64,000 nucleotides of DNA, taken from NCBI GenBank assembly GCA_033961575.1, contig CM066735.1, forward strand, positions 92,077,449 through 92,141,448. Direction: 5' to 3'. The translations under genes were made by a program, and so were the position numbers. The notes under the pieces were generated by a model, which did not search any database, was not told the origin of the DNA, and was given only the letters and a program-made list of their open reading frames with translations. This document shows positions 25,012 to 35,949 of the stretch, one piece after another (positions within the stretch are counted from its first letter, which is position 1; every line of letters begins with the position of its first letter). Source of the DNA: Aselliscus stoliczkanus. Taxonomy: Eukaryota > Chordata > Mammalia > Chiroptera > Hipposideridae.

Positions 25012-25123
25012 TTTTTTTGTTTTTTTTTGAGGGCAGTGTCACTGGTCCTCATATGTCGGACCTGAACCGGGACTGCTGGCTTCCTAAGCCAGTGCTTAAC
25101 CACCATGCCACTTGGCCAGCCCC
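25012..25123 (-). mobile_element. Short-form tRNA-SINE (copy D)
   Basis: Same layout as copies A and B on the minus strand (T-rich tail, gagggcagtgtcactgg, reversed B box gacctgaacc, reversed head ...ggccagccccc). It carries more point changes (tcgg, gggact, cacttggcc) and only a weak flanking match (gcaggttttt against gtagttttt), so it is older than A, B and N. Confidence 0.9.
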
Positions 25124-25449
25124 CGTCAGTAGTTTTTATGCCATTTTTTATGCTGTTACACTATCATCATGCTGACTACTTTTAATGATAATGTAATAAT
25201 TCAATTAATTATATTTATAATTAAGCTAACATTCCCATACCTTAATTTTTCCCGTGTTAGGTAGTTACTCACTTTTCACAAATATATATTCTGTAGCAAT
25301 GTGGATCTTTGTGTATTTAACTTTATCCTATGTGAAATTTTATTCAGGATAAATTCTTAGAATGGGGATCATTGAGCTACACTGATCATTTTTCTTGATT
25401 TGCCTCAGACAGAGTTAGATTATACCTGTGACTGGTATTATGGCACTTT
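25124..25449. other. AT-rich sequence, possibly old L1
   Basis: No gene; faint L1-like wording ('aggataaattcttagaatgggg...') that I cannot assign firmly. Confidence 0.3.
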
Positions 25450-25451
25450 TA

Positions 25452-25971
25452 TTGGGTCGTTGGGAAATTCATGACTAATGTTTAAATTGAAAAACATGGA
25501 AAGGGCCAACCAAGTGGTGTGTTGGTTAAGAGTTGGCTTGGGACACCAGCTCTGAGCAGCAGGGCCCCAGTTCAGATCCCACATGGGCCAGTGATGCTGC
25601 GCCCTCTACAGCTAAGATGGTGAACAACAGCTCGACCTGGAGCTGGGCTGCCGTGAGTCCCCGCGATGGTGTAGGCTGCAATGGGGCTGGCCAGCAGCTG
25701 ATGTGTGCTTTCGGGGGTTGCCATGAGCCATCATGAACGGTTGTCCAATCGCCGGTGTGTGACTTCCTCAGCCGAGAAGAGAGCAATGATAATATCAACA
25801 TGGGCCAGTGAAGCAACCTCCACAACTAGACTGAAGAACAAAAGCCCAGCAACTTGTCTGTTCCCCCTCTCAAATTCCCCAATGCTGTTCCCCTCCCCCA
25901 ATTCTCCAATAAAAAAAATCTTTAAAAAGAAAAACATGGAAATATATGTCATGACTTTCCTGACGACCCAA
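25452..25971. mobile_element. 80-bp mariner-like MITE split by a SINE
   Basis: The outer ends are inverted repeats: TTGGGTCGTTGGGAAATTC.. from 25452, and ..TCCTGACGACCCAA ending 25971. They are flanked by TA on both sides (25450-25451 and 25972-25973), as in Tc1/mariner insertions. Removing the nested SINE and one TSD copy (25503-25942) leaves 51 + 29 = 80 bp. TIRs match over about 24 bp, including the inner GTCATGAC/TTCATGAC. Size and structure parallel MADE1 of primates, but the TIR sequence differs. A second copy lies at 27694-27771. Confidence 0.8.
25503..25928 (+). mobile_element. Long-form tRNA-SINE, subfamily 1 (copy E), nested in MITE
   Basis: Sense long SINE: head gggccaaccaagtggtg, A-box region, the extra arm 'ctctgagcagcagg', B box AGTTCAGATCC, GC-rich body, 'caacatgggccagtgaagc', 'caactagactgaagaacaaaag', a duplicated C-rich tail and AATAAAAAAAATC. 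The TSD gaaaaacatggaaa (14 bp, perfect) is at 25489-25502 and 25929-25942. It landed inside the older MITE, which fixes the order of the two insertions. Confidence 0.93.
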
Positions 25972-25973
25972 TA

Positions 25974-27470
25974 GAAGGGAGACTTTTAGAAGGGAGAACT
26001 GATAAAAATCACTAATCACCAGCTTCTTTAGAGAAGATTATCAAACTAGATTTAAATTATCCACATAATCACATATTTAAGAAAAAATGGAATTAACTGA
26101 GTAGTAATATTTTGAGGCACTTTTTAATTTTTAGCAAATATATGGTTATTAATGTCTCATGGTGGTGGGAACACCATTTGTGAATCAAGCTGTTAAGTTT
26201 ATTTTTTAAATCCACAGATAATACAAGTATTACAGTAAAATTTGTGATACTTCAGAAAGGACTTCAACTAGGCTTCTCTTTGCTATAACAAGAGAAAAAA
26301 AGGATATTGCTAAGTAAGGACTAATGTAAGAGTGGAGAAGACATATTTATTACTGTTGGAGAAAGAATAACTTAAAAAACTTTAGTAACTGTACTTATAT
26401 AGATAAAGTAAAATGACTCTGCAAACTGGGGCTTGTAGCTGCTTAGATTGATTCCCTGATTTGCTGATTCAAATATTTCTTATCTTTTGATGAAATTAGG
26501 GTCTTCTTCCAAGTATGACTGGCATGTCCAGTTTTGGTTAGTATATGAACATGACCGTGACAAAGCTTCGTTTCCACTATTACATTACTTCCCTCCATTC
26601 CAGGCAGACTTGGCCCTTGAATTTGTTCCATACTGATGGTATTTTGCTTTTCCATGAAGCTAGAGGCCATATTTTCAGGATAAATGCAAAACTTCAAGTG
26701 TTTCTAAGACATGTGCTTGGATGTGACCTTTACGAAACAAAAGTGTAGTCCAAGATTTAAAGGGCATGAAGATTTTGACTGAATGTTTCCTCCCTCTGGA
26801 AATAAGGGGCGTGTGGAGGTCAGGGTGTTGTCCTGGGGTTCTTTGTACTTGCCTGGAACACCAAGGTGGGGCTGCTGGGGAGATCAGGTCGCATGTTTTT
26901 AGAAGATTAAAGAATTTTAAAGATTTGATGGGGTTTGCAAACCCCTGAAATAGCATCATTTTAATTTTACCTTCGACATCTATTAGCAGTGACCACAGAC
27001 AAGTCCCTGAGAATCAGTTTCCTTGTCTGTGCATCACAGAGCAAGTTTCTTTCCACAGTTACTGGGCAGTGAGTTTGGACTATATCCCCAAAAGTGAAAG
27101 AAAAGAGAAGGGATGCCTGAGAGGAGAGGCAGCCAAGGGAAAATCAAGAAAGTTGGAGTTTCGTGTGATTCTCTTCCAGCGGAACAGGTCCGCATGACCA
27201 AGGGAAGGAGATAAGGGAGATTTGAGCAGGCTTAGCTCTCTTCATTAGCTGGGTCAGAATAGATGACTAGCCATTTATGCCCTCATCAGGGGGCAGGCAT
27301 CTTTTAGGGTCATGCAGGCTTCAGGGGGTATGGTCTGGAGGTGACCTTTGGGAGGCACTGGCCAGAGGGAGTTCAGAGGGAGCTCATACACTGTCAGGGC
27401 AGAAACCAGTATACGAGGGGCCATAGCGCCTCCAAAGAGAGGCTGCCAGTTGGCTAATAAACTAATTCTG
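25974..27470. other. Unique sequence, no gene
   Basis: About 1.5 kb with no recognised repeat. Short open frames occur on both strands at 26440-26960 and 27275-27590, overlap each other and show no family features. Confidence 0.45.
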
Positions 27471-27488
27471 AGACTAGATGTCAATTTT

Positions 27489-27629
27489 TTTTTCTTAGCT
27501 GAGCCATCCTGCCACCTGTTGGCAGCTCAGCGGCAGCACAGCTCAGGCTGGGCATCGAACTGCTGTTGCTCAGAGCTCAGCTCTTACTCTTGAGCGAGAT
27601 CTTAACCAACTGAGCCACTTGGCCGGTCC
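27489..27629 (-). mobile_element. Truncated multi-unit tRNA-SINE (copy F)
   Basis: Minus strand: head ggaccggccaagtggctcag, 'gagctctgagcaacag', then 'gctgagctgccaacaggtggcaggatggctcagctaag', cut at the start of the second tRNA-like unit. It matches the first unit of copy I. TSD ctagatgtcaatttt / ctagatatcaatttt (27474-27488 and 27630-27644, one mismatch). Confidence 0.85.
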
Positions 27630-27693
27630 CTAGATATCAATTTTAAGACTTTATTTTTTGACCCAGTGACTTCTAAAAAGCACCTTTCATTTA

Positions 27694-27771
27694 TTGGTGA
27701 AAGGAAAAGTCATGATGTATTTTTTCTGTTTTTTGTTGCAGAAATGTGTCATGACTTTTCTGACAACTCAA
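27694..27771. mobile_element. Mariner-like MITE, second copy (78 bp)
   Basis: Ends TTGGTGAAAGGAAAAGTCAT.. (27694) and ..GTCATGACTTTTCTGACAACTCAA (to 27771) in short form. They are mutually inverted and flanked by TA (27692-27693, 27772-27773). The inner part has a T-rich stretch and gttgcagaaatg. Its right arm matches the right arm of the copy at 25943-25971 (gtcatgacttt.ctgac.ac.caa), showing one family. Confidence 0.8.
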
Positions 27772-27784
27772 TAGAATTATGTAC

Positions 27785-27930
27785 AATTCTCTCCTTTATT
27801 TATTGATTGTGGAGTAGGTGCCCAGCACTGGGGATAAAGATGAATGAGATACAGCCTCTGCTTCCAGAGCTCACAGAATTTAGGGAGGAGACATACATTA
27901 CAGTTTCATGAATACTTTAAGGTTTATTTA
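27785..27930 (-). mobile_element. L2 3'-end fragment
   Basis: Plus strand 'tatttattgattgtggagtaggtgcccagcactggggataaagatgaatgagata...ctgcttccagagctcacag' is the reversed L2 3' end, matched in short blocks. Confidence 0.6.
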
Positions 27931-28732
27931 TGACCCCTCCTGGCTACATTGACCTTATGCTAGAAGTGACAACCTGCCTTTCTTTCTATGCAGCAAGGCA
28001 TGTATGGAGTAGTTGTCCAGTGCCTCAGTATCTGGGGCTGGTGATGCAACAGCTTTGTAAATCTAACTCCCATCCCATAGAGCCAATCTGCTAAACTGGT
28101 CCTGTCCCACCAATAGTGTCTGGATTGCCTGGGAAGGGGGGCTGGAAACCACTTTCCAATTTCCTGATCCCACTTGGTCACTGTGCCACCAAGCTGGCTT
28201 CGGTTCCCTTTGCCTTGAGGTCAGTCCTCTATCTCAGCTGATAGGCTGAGGACCTATTCTTTCATCCTGGTTGCTATCAGCCCTGCTTCCTAGGACTGGG
28301 CTAGGCCTTACTCCCATGAACTGTGTTGTCTAACACTGTCCAGAAGTCCCAATCCTTTTTTCTGTTCTGTATATCATGGAACTCACTCATCATTGACACC
28401 TCCTTGGAGGCCCATGAAAGTAGTTAAAGTGAGGTCAGGTAGTAAGTGGAAACACAAGGAGTCCAAACTCTGGTGCCCTTATTTCAGACTCCATGCTCAT
28501 AACTACCACACTACATATCTGTCTTTCAGCATTGTATAGGCACCCCTCCATTGTGTGTAGTGTCCAGTATTGCTCTTGAAAAAAACCCAATTCATCCCAC
28601 ATTACCACTGCTGTGTATGCAATCTGGTTTTTCCCCTCCCTCCTCCTTTTCCTACCCATTTCCTTCCTGTTCTCTCTGAAAGCTTTTAGTGTTTATTACT
28701 AGTGTTCTAAATTTCATGTGTCATTTCTTTTT
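27931..28732. other. Unique sequence
   Basis: No gene or recognised repeat; slightly higher GC than the surroundings. Confidence 0.4.
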
Positions 28733-29035
28733 CTGTTTTTATTGAGACATAGTTGACATACATACAGCACTATGTAAGTTTAAGGTGTACAGCAAATGAC
28801 TTGCCTTCCACAGAGAATTATCACAATAAATCTAATTAACATGCATCTTCTCGAATAGATAGAAAAAACGAATTTTTTTGGTGTGTGTGTGATGAGAACT
28901 TTGAGGATCTACTCTTAGCAACTTTCAAATAGTGTTAACTATAGTCATGTTATGCATAACATCTCCAGTACTTATTTATCTTATAAGTGGTAGTTTATAC
29001 CTTTTGATCACTTTATTCAACCCTCCCCCCTCCCC
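28733..29035 (+). mobile_element. L1 3'-UTR fragment
   Basis: Follows the familiar old-L1 3' UTR pattern in order: 'ttattgagacatagttgacatac', 'taagtttaaggtgtac', 'aattatcacaataaatctaattaacatgcatc', 'gatgagaactttgaggatctactcttagcaactttcaaata', 'gttaactatagtcat', 'cttataagtggtagtttatacc' (read as short blocks). It ends in a C-rich run near 29025-29045. Confidence 0.75.
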
Positions 29036-29045
29036 CCCACACACA

Positions 29046-29850
29046 CATTATGTCTTGATGGAGGTCTTTTTCTTTTTCTCTTTTCCTTCACACATTCAGT
29101 CAGTGAGTCCTTTCAATTTTTCAGTTCTAAATTTTTTTTTGGTTTGACATATTTTCCTGTTTATTCATTATCTTTATGGAAAATCAAATAGTAGCTATTT
29201 GACCTTCCAGACTGATCTTCTATGTCTATTTTTTTTCTCTCATATTTTTTATCTTTTCATACTAGAAAAAATAATTTCCTCAATTCTATTTTTCTAACTT
29301 TCTATTGAATTTTTAATTTTTGTAACTACACTTAAATTTCAAAGAACTTATTTTATATCATTCTGTTTTTCAAAACACTGATTCAATATTTTGTAAATTT
29401 TCCCTGATGCCATCACAGGTATTTGGAGTTCTCTTTTATTTCCAGCACTGACTTCTTCCCCTTCTTCCTTCCTCTCCCCCTCCTCCTCCTCCTTCTAAAT
29501 GAACTTCTCTTTGTTCAAACTGACCTTTCACTTTTACATGGAAGACTTTTTACAAATATCTGGTGATGCCTGATTGTCTCTTCATATTTTTTAAAAAAGT
29601 GCTAAAAGTTGATTGAGAGTTCTGTTGTAAGGTTGTGGCTTGTTGGTTGGCATCTTTGCATATAGTGTGACTAAGCAAGGAGACAATCTGCACTGGGAGT
29701 CTAGGATACTCCAAATTATGAGAATATGGAGATCCTTTATCTTGTTCAAAGAAGCAGTTTCTGATTTCCTGCCTGGGAAAGCAGATCCCTTTGTGAAACA
29801 TCCTGTGTGAAGTTATGGTACTTGACTCCTCTATATATTGACTGTTCCAG
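29046..29850. other. T-rich sequence, no gene
   Basis: Pyrimidine-rich AT-rich sequence with a (CCT)n-like stretch at about 29460-29495. No recognised element. Confidence 0.4.
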
Positions 29851-30318
29851 CTATTATGGCTGCATAACACATTTTCTCAAAACTTAGCTTAAAAGAACAA
29901 TAATCATTTATTACCTCTGATAGTTTCTGTGGTAGTGGCTCTGACTGGTGATTTGGATTTGGGATTGCTCATTGATTAGGATGACAGAAGGCTTGACTGG
30001 AGCTGGAAGATCCACCTCCAAAGTGATTCCCTCGTATGCCTAGAATATTGGTGGTGCTGGTACTGTCCTCTCCACTTAAGCCTTTCCATGAGGTTGCTCA
30101 AGCATTCCCACAGCATGGCAGCTGGCTTCTCCAAGAGAACAAAGTGGAAGCTGCAAAGCCCTTTAAGACCTAACCCCAGAAATCACTCCTTGTCATTTCT
30201 GCTGTATTCTATTGGCAACATAGGGCCATCCTTCATGTAATATGAAAGGTGACTACCCAGAATGAATCACAGGGGATAAGGATCATTGGAGGTCATCTTG
30301 GAAGAGGGCTGCTGCACT
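29850..30318 (-). mobile_element. MLT1 LTR, near full length (MLT1C/D-like)
   Basis: Plus strand shows the reversed LTR: 'ggctgcataacacattttctcaaaacttag', 'gtttctgtggtagtgg', 'aggcttgactggagctggaagatccacctcc', 'cacagcatggcagctggcttctccaagagaac', 'atttctgctgtattctattgg', 'ggatcattggaggtcatcttgg' (short blocks). About 470 bp, so close to complete. No internal region. Confidence 0.8.
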
Positions 30319-30474
30319 GACTTCTAACTCATCTTCCTGTTTTCAACTTGACATCTGACTCACATTCTGATGTAACGTAGTTTCTAATTCTAAGTCCCTC
30401 TGGGGTTTTGTCAAGAAGTCAGGCAACTTTGTGCCTTATTTCCATATCTCCTTTCCCTTTTTCATACATTTCTT

Positions 30475-30603
30475 CTTTTTTTTTTTCTTTTTTCTTTTTC
30501 TTTTTTTTTGAGGGCCGTGTCACTGGCCCTCATATGTGGGACCCGAACTGGGACTGCTGGCTTCCCAAGCCAGCGCTTAACCACCATGTCACTCAGCCAG
30601 CCC
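30475..30603 (-). mobile_element. Short-form tRNA-SINE (copy G)
   Basis: Long T/C-rich tail on the plus strand, then gagggccgtgtcactggcc, reversed B box (gggacccgaac), reversed head ...cagccagccc. TSD ttttcatacatttctt (16 bp, perfect) at 30459-30474 and 30604-30619. Confidence 0.95.
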
Positions 30604-30619
30604 TTTTCATACATTTCTT

Positions 30620-31700
30620 GAACTCTTCTGTCTGCCAATTGATTTCCTCCTGTTTTCTTTCTTATGGTAGGTATATATATTATTCCTTCACTATCATTAG
30701 TCCATTCTTAGGAGAAAGAAGAGAGGAATGTATTTGATCAATTTTGTCATTTTTAAGTTGAAGCCAGAAAGTGTGTTTTTTTTTTAATGCAGCTCCTAGA
30801 ATGGGACATAATTTTATTTTATGAACTAATTTTCTGATTATCTCTATGAATAAATTGTATTCCCCTAATAGTTAAGAACAGCTAGTTAATCTAACTGATA
30901 TTGAGGGATTTAAAATCTTTAGGTTATCTATAAGACGCAAGTAATACTATTTGCCATGTGCTGCTTGACATTTACATTTTGTTAGTCTTGTATTAGTATT
31001 AATGTAAAATTAGGAATGAAATGTATAGTAGGCTTCATGCTGTGAAGTTTACACTATATTTTAGAAGCTGGAGAAAAAGATGATTTTGATGACTGGTGAT
31101 CCTGTCACTTCTGTGGCTGAAGAAACTCTATAATGTACCTTTTTCTATCATTAAAAACATCTCCTTCCCTCACCAAATAGAATTCTCTCATAAATATTTA
31201 TAGCTCTCCATTCCCCAGGCTTTTTATTATAGAAGCCTTCGTGTACCCTGATGCAGAGCTCTATCTAGTTTTTTTTGGTTAATAAAGGACAAACATTTTT
31301 CTTTTGAAACCAGTAAGAAAACAAACTGAAAAGAGCCCAAAATATCTGATGATAATTTTACATTCAAATTTCTCTTTTTTTCCTTAAAAAAAAACCCCAA
31401 CTGCTACACAACTCATGTTCATTGTCTGAAAAAGTGGAAAACACAAAACTAGAAATAAAAATAATAAATAAAATTCATCCATAATTTTACCACTTTCTGC
31501 TTGGTATATATACATCCCTTTTGATATGTTTTCTGTATGTACATATTCATTATTCTCAGTATTAATTTTGTCACTTAATGGTTTACGACCATCTTTCCTT
31601 ATCAAGAAATACAAGCCAGTTATTTGTTCATTATGCCTCAATAGGGCCAAAAGAAAAAAAAAAAAAGAAAAAATATAAGTAATCAATTTAACGTCAGCAT
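30620..31700. other. AT-rich sequence, perhaps old L1 in part
   Basis: No gene. 31420-31640 has wording like old L1 3' regions on the minus strand, unassigned. Confidence 0.35.
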
Positions 31701-31711
31701 ACTATTCCATT

Positions 31712-31761
<50 letters not shown>

Positions 31762-31774
31762 TATTCCATTTTAT
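31701..31774. repeat. (TTTA)n tract flanked by a 15-bp direct repeat
   Basis: actattccattttat occurs at 31701-31715 and, identical, at 31760-31774, with about 44 bp of TTTA repeats between. This is the shape of a retroposon TSD around an A-rich tail (antisense) with no element body left. Confidence 0.85.
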
Positions 31775-32010
31775 GAATACAATACTGTATTTAACCCGTT
31801 CCCTATTAATGGTATTTAAGTTGCTATAAAATCTTATTATAATAAAAATGTTGCAAAGAATATTCATATGTGTGTGTGAATACACACACACACACACACA
31901 CACACACTTTGACTCTTTCTGAAGGGTAGATCCTTTGGAAGCAGAATTTCAAAGTTAGAGGATATACACATTTCATATTGTCAACTTGACCTCTAGAAGG
32001 CTGGAAATGT
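31775..32010 (-). mobile_element. Old L1 fragment with (CA)n
   Basis: 'tttaacccgttccctattaatggtatttaagttgc...aaaatgttgcaaagaatattc...' then 'tttggaagcagaatttcaaag' resembles the reversed end of an old L1. A (CA)13 tract (31882-31908) lies within, next to a (TG)5 stretch that could pair with it. Confidence 0.4.
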
Positions 32011-32580
32011 GTACACAACCACAAACATGTATTTGAATCCCTAGTTCTCCATACCCTCTATGGCTCCAGTATTATTCATTCTTTAATATTTGTCAGTGAC
32101 TAGTATTTTATTTCCACCTCCAGCAGATTCACACTCTACTCTTCTGCACCCTGCTCTTCGGAGCATCGGTGGGCTCCTTTGCCCTCTGGCTTTCTCAGAG
32201 AGCAGCCAGTGCCGCCATTGGCAGGAGACAGGCAGACAGGGGCAGAGTGAGGCCAACGCAGTTATTCTTCCGCTCCCTCTCTGCTAGATCGATGGTGCGT
32301 GGGCTGCATCCTTCTCCCAAAAGCCACAGCTCCTGGTCTCTACTGCTGGGTGTTCCAGGAACTGATCCTCCCTTGCTTTCTCACCAGGGTTGGGAAGGCT
32401 CCTTCCCGGGCTGTTGCTAGCCCTGGGTGCTTCATCATCCTTGGATGGTTTCTCTTAGCACTGTCCACTTTTTTAAAAGCCCTCTTACATTAAATTCTCC
32501 CCCAATCACCCTGCTTGAGCGTGCCCTGTTTTCTGCCAGGAATAGATGTCACAAATAAAATCTTGTTTTTATGGTAACAT
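32011..32580. other. GC-richer unique segment
   Basis: 32130-32430 is GC-richer than its surroundings but has few CpG. The open frames in all three plus frames overlap, which suggests composition, not coding. No domain recognised. Confidence 0.4.
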
Positions 32581-32589
32581 TTTGCTTCA

Positions 32590-33265
32590 TATATGACAAT
32601 CCTCCCCCTACCCAATCTGTCATTTAACCTTGTTTTCAGTATTTTTGCAGTTCAGCTTTATACAATCAGATTTATTGACCTATTCCTTGTTATGTCATGT
32701 TTAGAATGTTTTTCTCCACACTGATTGAAATAAATTAGGGATAAAATTTTTATTTCTTCTTCAACAGATTTTTCTCTAGTTTTCCCAAGAACACTTACTG
32801 AATATTTATCATTTCCCCACTGATTCAAAAGTCTCCCTTTATAATTTACTTATTTATTCTGTTTCATTGATTTATATGCCTGTTCTGGCTCTCTTGCCAA
32901 GACTTTTTCATTTTTGTAACTTAAAACACTTTAAAACATTGCAAAATGTTTCACCTCATTACTTTTCGTTTTCAAAAAACTTCTGTACATTCAATTTTTA
33001 TGCTTATTCTTCTAAATGAACTAGGAGTTTTTCAACACCTCTCTGCTCCAAAAATATCTTAGGATTTGATTTGGTATTGTTCTGTATCTACGTATTATTT
33101 CATAGAGAATTGATACCTTTTCAATACCTTGAGTTTTCCAATTCAGAAATATGGTTAGTATGTATTTACTTCAGTCTTTTAATATCTTAGTATAGTGTCT
33201 TCACACATCTCGTTCAATTCTTATATTAAAAATAAATTGTCATTGCTATTGTGGGATTTCTATTC
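32590..33265 (-). mobile_element. Old L1 ORF2 fragment
   Basis: Plus strand carries the reversed ORF2-type wording: 'caatctgtcatttaaccttg', 'ttatatgcctgttctggctctcttgcc', 'ttcttctaaatgaactaggag', 'agagaattgatacctttt', 'tgagttttccaattcagaaatatgg'. No open frame survives. Confidence 0.5.
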
Positions 33266-33975
33266 CTGTTATGAAAAGATATGATGAGGGAGACAGAATT
33301 TTTCATATAAGTTTTGAAAAATCATGAGCAAATTTAAACTCAAATTTATTATGAACCACTTTGCAGGCATTTCAATTTTTTCCCAATATTTGCACTCACA
33401 ATAACTAATCTAGCAATTTCACATTAACCTATAGTTATGTGTTATATAATGGAATTGTAAATTCATAAATGTATAATGGGCTTCCACTTCTAAAACCATA
33501 GAGGACCTTAATATTTATACTTTAAATCTTAACCAACATTAGTGGCATCCCACAACAACCTTATGAGGAAAGAAATCCATATATACAATTTAATTATCTA
33601 TAAAAATAAAAACTCCACATGTATACAACTTCAACAGAGCAATACCAATGCTAAAACAAAATTGTGTATAGATTGAATAGCCTTAGATTTTCAAAAGCTC
33701 TCACTAAATGTGAACAATTTTTACTGTAATAAGGTGGATATTAAACATTTACTTTAGAGAATTTAAGCACACAATACATATAAAAAATTACTTCTAATTC
33801 ACTTTCAAAATGAACTTATCATTATAGAAAATTATTAATGTTACAATATCTTCATAGATACCCCAAACTAAATATCTATGCAGTTTGTTGTTTTCTACTG
33901 TGCACCTAATTTTGTATGCATTGTTTTCTAATTTCTGAATTTAATTAAAGGGCTTTTTTTTAAAAAAAAAAAAAT
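33266..33975. other. AT-rich unique sequence
   Basis: Very AT-rich; no gene and no confident repeat. Confidence 0.4.
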
Positions 33976-33987
33976 GACTTTGTTTTA

Positions 33988-34450
33988 TTTTATTTTATTT
34001 TATTTTGTTTTTTTAAAGATTTTATTGGGGAATCGGGGGGAGGGGAACAGCGTTGGGGAACTGGGGAAGGGGAACAGACAAGTTGCTGTCTTTTTGTTCT
34101 TCAGTCTAGTTGTGGAGGACATTGCTTCACTGGCCCATCATTGCACTCTTCCCGGATGAGGCAGATCGGTCGCCGGCCTCTGGATGGTCACTCACCATGG
34201 CTATGGCTATTGGCAGCTCATGCTGGCTACCAGCCGCTCACGCTTGCTGCCAGCCACTCACAGTAGCTCATGATAGCCCACTGCAGCAGGGGCTGCAGCC
34301 TACAGTGTTGCCAGGGCTCCCACAGCCCAGCTCCAGGTGTACATCTTAGCTGTAGAGGGCGGTGTCACTGGCCCTCATATGTAGGATCCGAACTGGGGCT
34401 GCTGGCATCCCAAGCCAGCTCTTAACCAACACGCCGGTCGGCCGGCCCTA
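33988..34450 (-). mobile_element. Long-form tRNA-SINE, subfamily 2 (copy H)
   Basis: Minus strand: head ..ggccggccgaccggcg, tRNA-like region without the extra arm, GC-rich repeat body, 'ctcatccgggaagagtgcaatga', 'caatgtcctccacaactagac'-type segment, a duplicated C-rich tail, AATAAAATC and a (TAAAA)n tail (plus strand 33983-34005). It shows imperfect TSD-like flanks (gactttgtttta near 33976 and gactttatgtttta near 34451). It sits at the 3' end of an antisense L1 piece. Confidence 0.9.
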
Positions 34451-35400
34451 GACTTTATGTTTTAGAGTAGTTTCAGGTTCACAGCAAAACTGAGCAGAAA
34501 GTACAGAGGTTTCCCATATTTTCCCTTCCCTTACTTATGCTTAGCCTCTTCCATTATCAACATCTCCTACCAGAATGGTATATTTGTTACCAATAAAACT
34601 ACATTGACACCTCAATATCACCCAAAGTCCATGGTTTACAAGAAGGTTCATTCTTGGTGCTGTACAGTCTATGAGTTTGGACAATTGTATGACATGCATT
34701 TACCATTACGGTATCAGACAGAGTAGTTTCACTGCCCTAAAAATTCTCTGTGTTCTGCCTGTTCATTTCTTCTTCCCCCTGACAACCACTGATCTTTTTA
34801 CTTCCTCCATAGTTTTGACTTTTCTAGTTGGAATCATACAGTAGGCACCTTTTTAAACTGAATTTTTCACTTAGGAACATGCATTTAAGTTTCCCATGTT
34901 TTTTAATGGCATGATAGCTCATTTCTTTTCAGCAATGAATAATATCTCATTGTCTAATGTACCACAGTTTATTTATCCATCCATGTACTGAAGCACATCT
35001 TGGTTGCTTCCAAGTTTTGGCAATTATGAATAAAGCTGCTGTAAACATTTGTGTACAGGATTTTGTGTGGACATACATTTCCAGCTCCTTTGAGTAAATA
35101 CCAAGGAGCACAACTGCTGGGTCGTATGGTCAGAGTATGTTTAGTTTTGTTAGAAACTGTCCAAATTTCTTCCAAAGTGGCTGTACTCTTGCATTCCCAC
35201 CAGTGATAAATGAAAGTTCCTCTTGCTCCCCATCCTTGCCAGCATTTGGTGGTGTTATTGTTCCAGATTCTGGTCATTCTAATAGGTGTGTAGTAGTAGC
35301 TCATTGTTTTCATTTGCATTTCCTTGATGACATATGATATGTAGCATCTTTTCTTGTGCTTATTTGCCATATGTATGTCTTCTTTAGTGAGGGGTTTATT
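34451..35400 (-). mobile_element. L1 3' part: end of ORF2 plus 3' UTR
   Basis: About 950 bp of an old L1 on the minus strand. 35400-34970 encodes the ORF2 C-terminus (see separate entry). 34960-34451 is the 3' UTR, seen on the plus strand as 'tttcaggttcacagcaaaactgagcag', 'cattatcaacatctcctacc', 'cacccaaagtccatgg' and 'gagtagtttcactgccctaaaaattc'. The copy is 5'-truncated or broken at 35400. Confidence 0.85.
34969..35370 (-). pseudogene. L1 ORF2 C-terminal remnant, 133 codons
   Basis: Decayed reading frame of the L1 ORF2 protein (endonuclease/reverse transcriptase, about 1275 residues when intact). The C-terminal pattern is visible: a KEMQMKT segment, then YTPIRMTRI, KCWQGWGARGTF, and HWWECK. 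This corresponds to the cysteine-rich C-terminal region after the RT domain. The frame lacks both the endonuclease and RT domains and continues beyond the family's conserved end into shifted frames. It is open by chance and cannot make a functional protein. Confidence 0.8.
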
Positions 35401-35945
35401 TAATGGGCTTTTCTTTTTATTGCTAATGTTTCAAGTGACGATATAGCTGCAACATGGAACATAGGTATTGTATATTTAACAAATTGGTAAATGAGGTGTG
35501 GGATGATTAAGTGGCTTATATTATTATGTTGGATCATTGCCTTAGTTCAGGTTCTTTAGACTTAACTTCTCTGGTTGCAAGAATTCTCTTGTCAGTGTCA
35601 TCTCTAAATCATTCATGTTGGCCTTTTGTGCAGTGACCTCTTTGAGGACAAGTCAGAGCATGTCCCTATTGCTCAAAGATTTCAAAGAGAATCTTCAAAG
35701 CTTTTCAGGCCTATAGAGTGAGCTTACACTGTCTAAGTTTGCATTGACTTAGATATCTTTCCTTTTCTTATTTGCATATTCTGCTCACAGTGTTCTGTTC
35801 TCTCTGCCTTTTAACAATCCTGCCCAAATGTTTTGCAGGGGCTCAAATACTAACTCATGATTTTTCTCCTCTGAAAGAAACACTTAATTTTTTCATTGCA
35901 TTTTTTGGTGCTCTCTTAAATACTTAATTATTTTTGGTGCACATG
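35401..35945. other. Unique spacer between two L1 pieces
   Basis: About 545 bp with no L1 similarity that I can see. It separates L1 3' and 5' parts that lie in the same orientation and correct order. Confidence 0.45.
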
Positions 35946-35949
35946 CTTC

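Noticed and set aside
32140..32430. Possible CpG island or promoter
   Set aside because: GC-richer than the neighbours but with few CpG and no transcription-start features.
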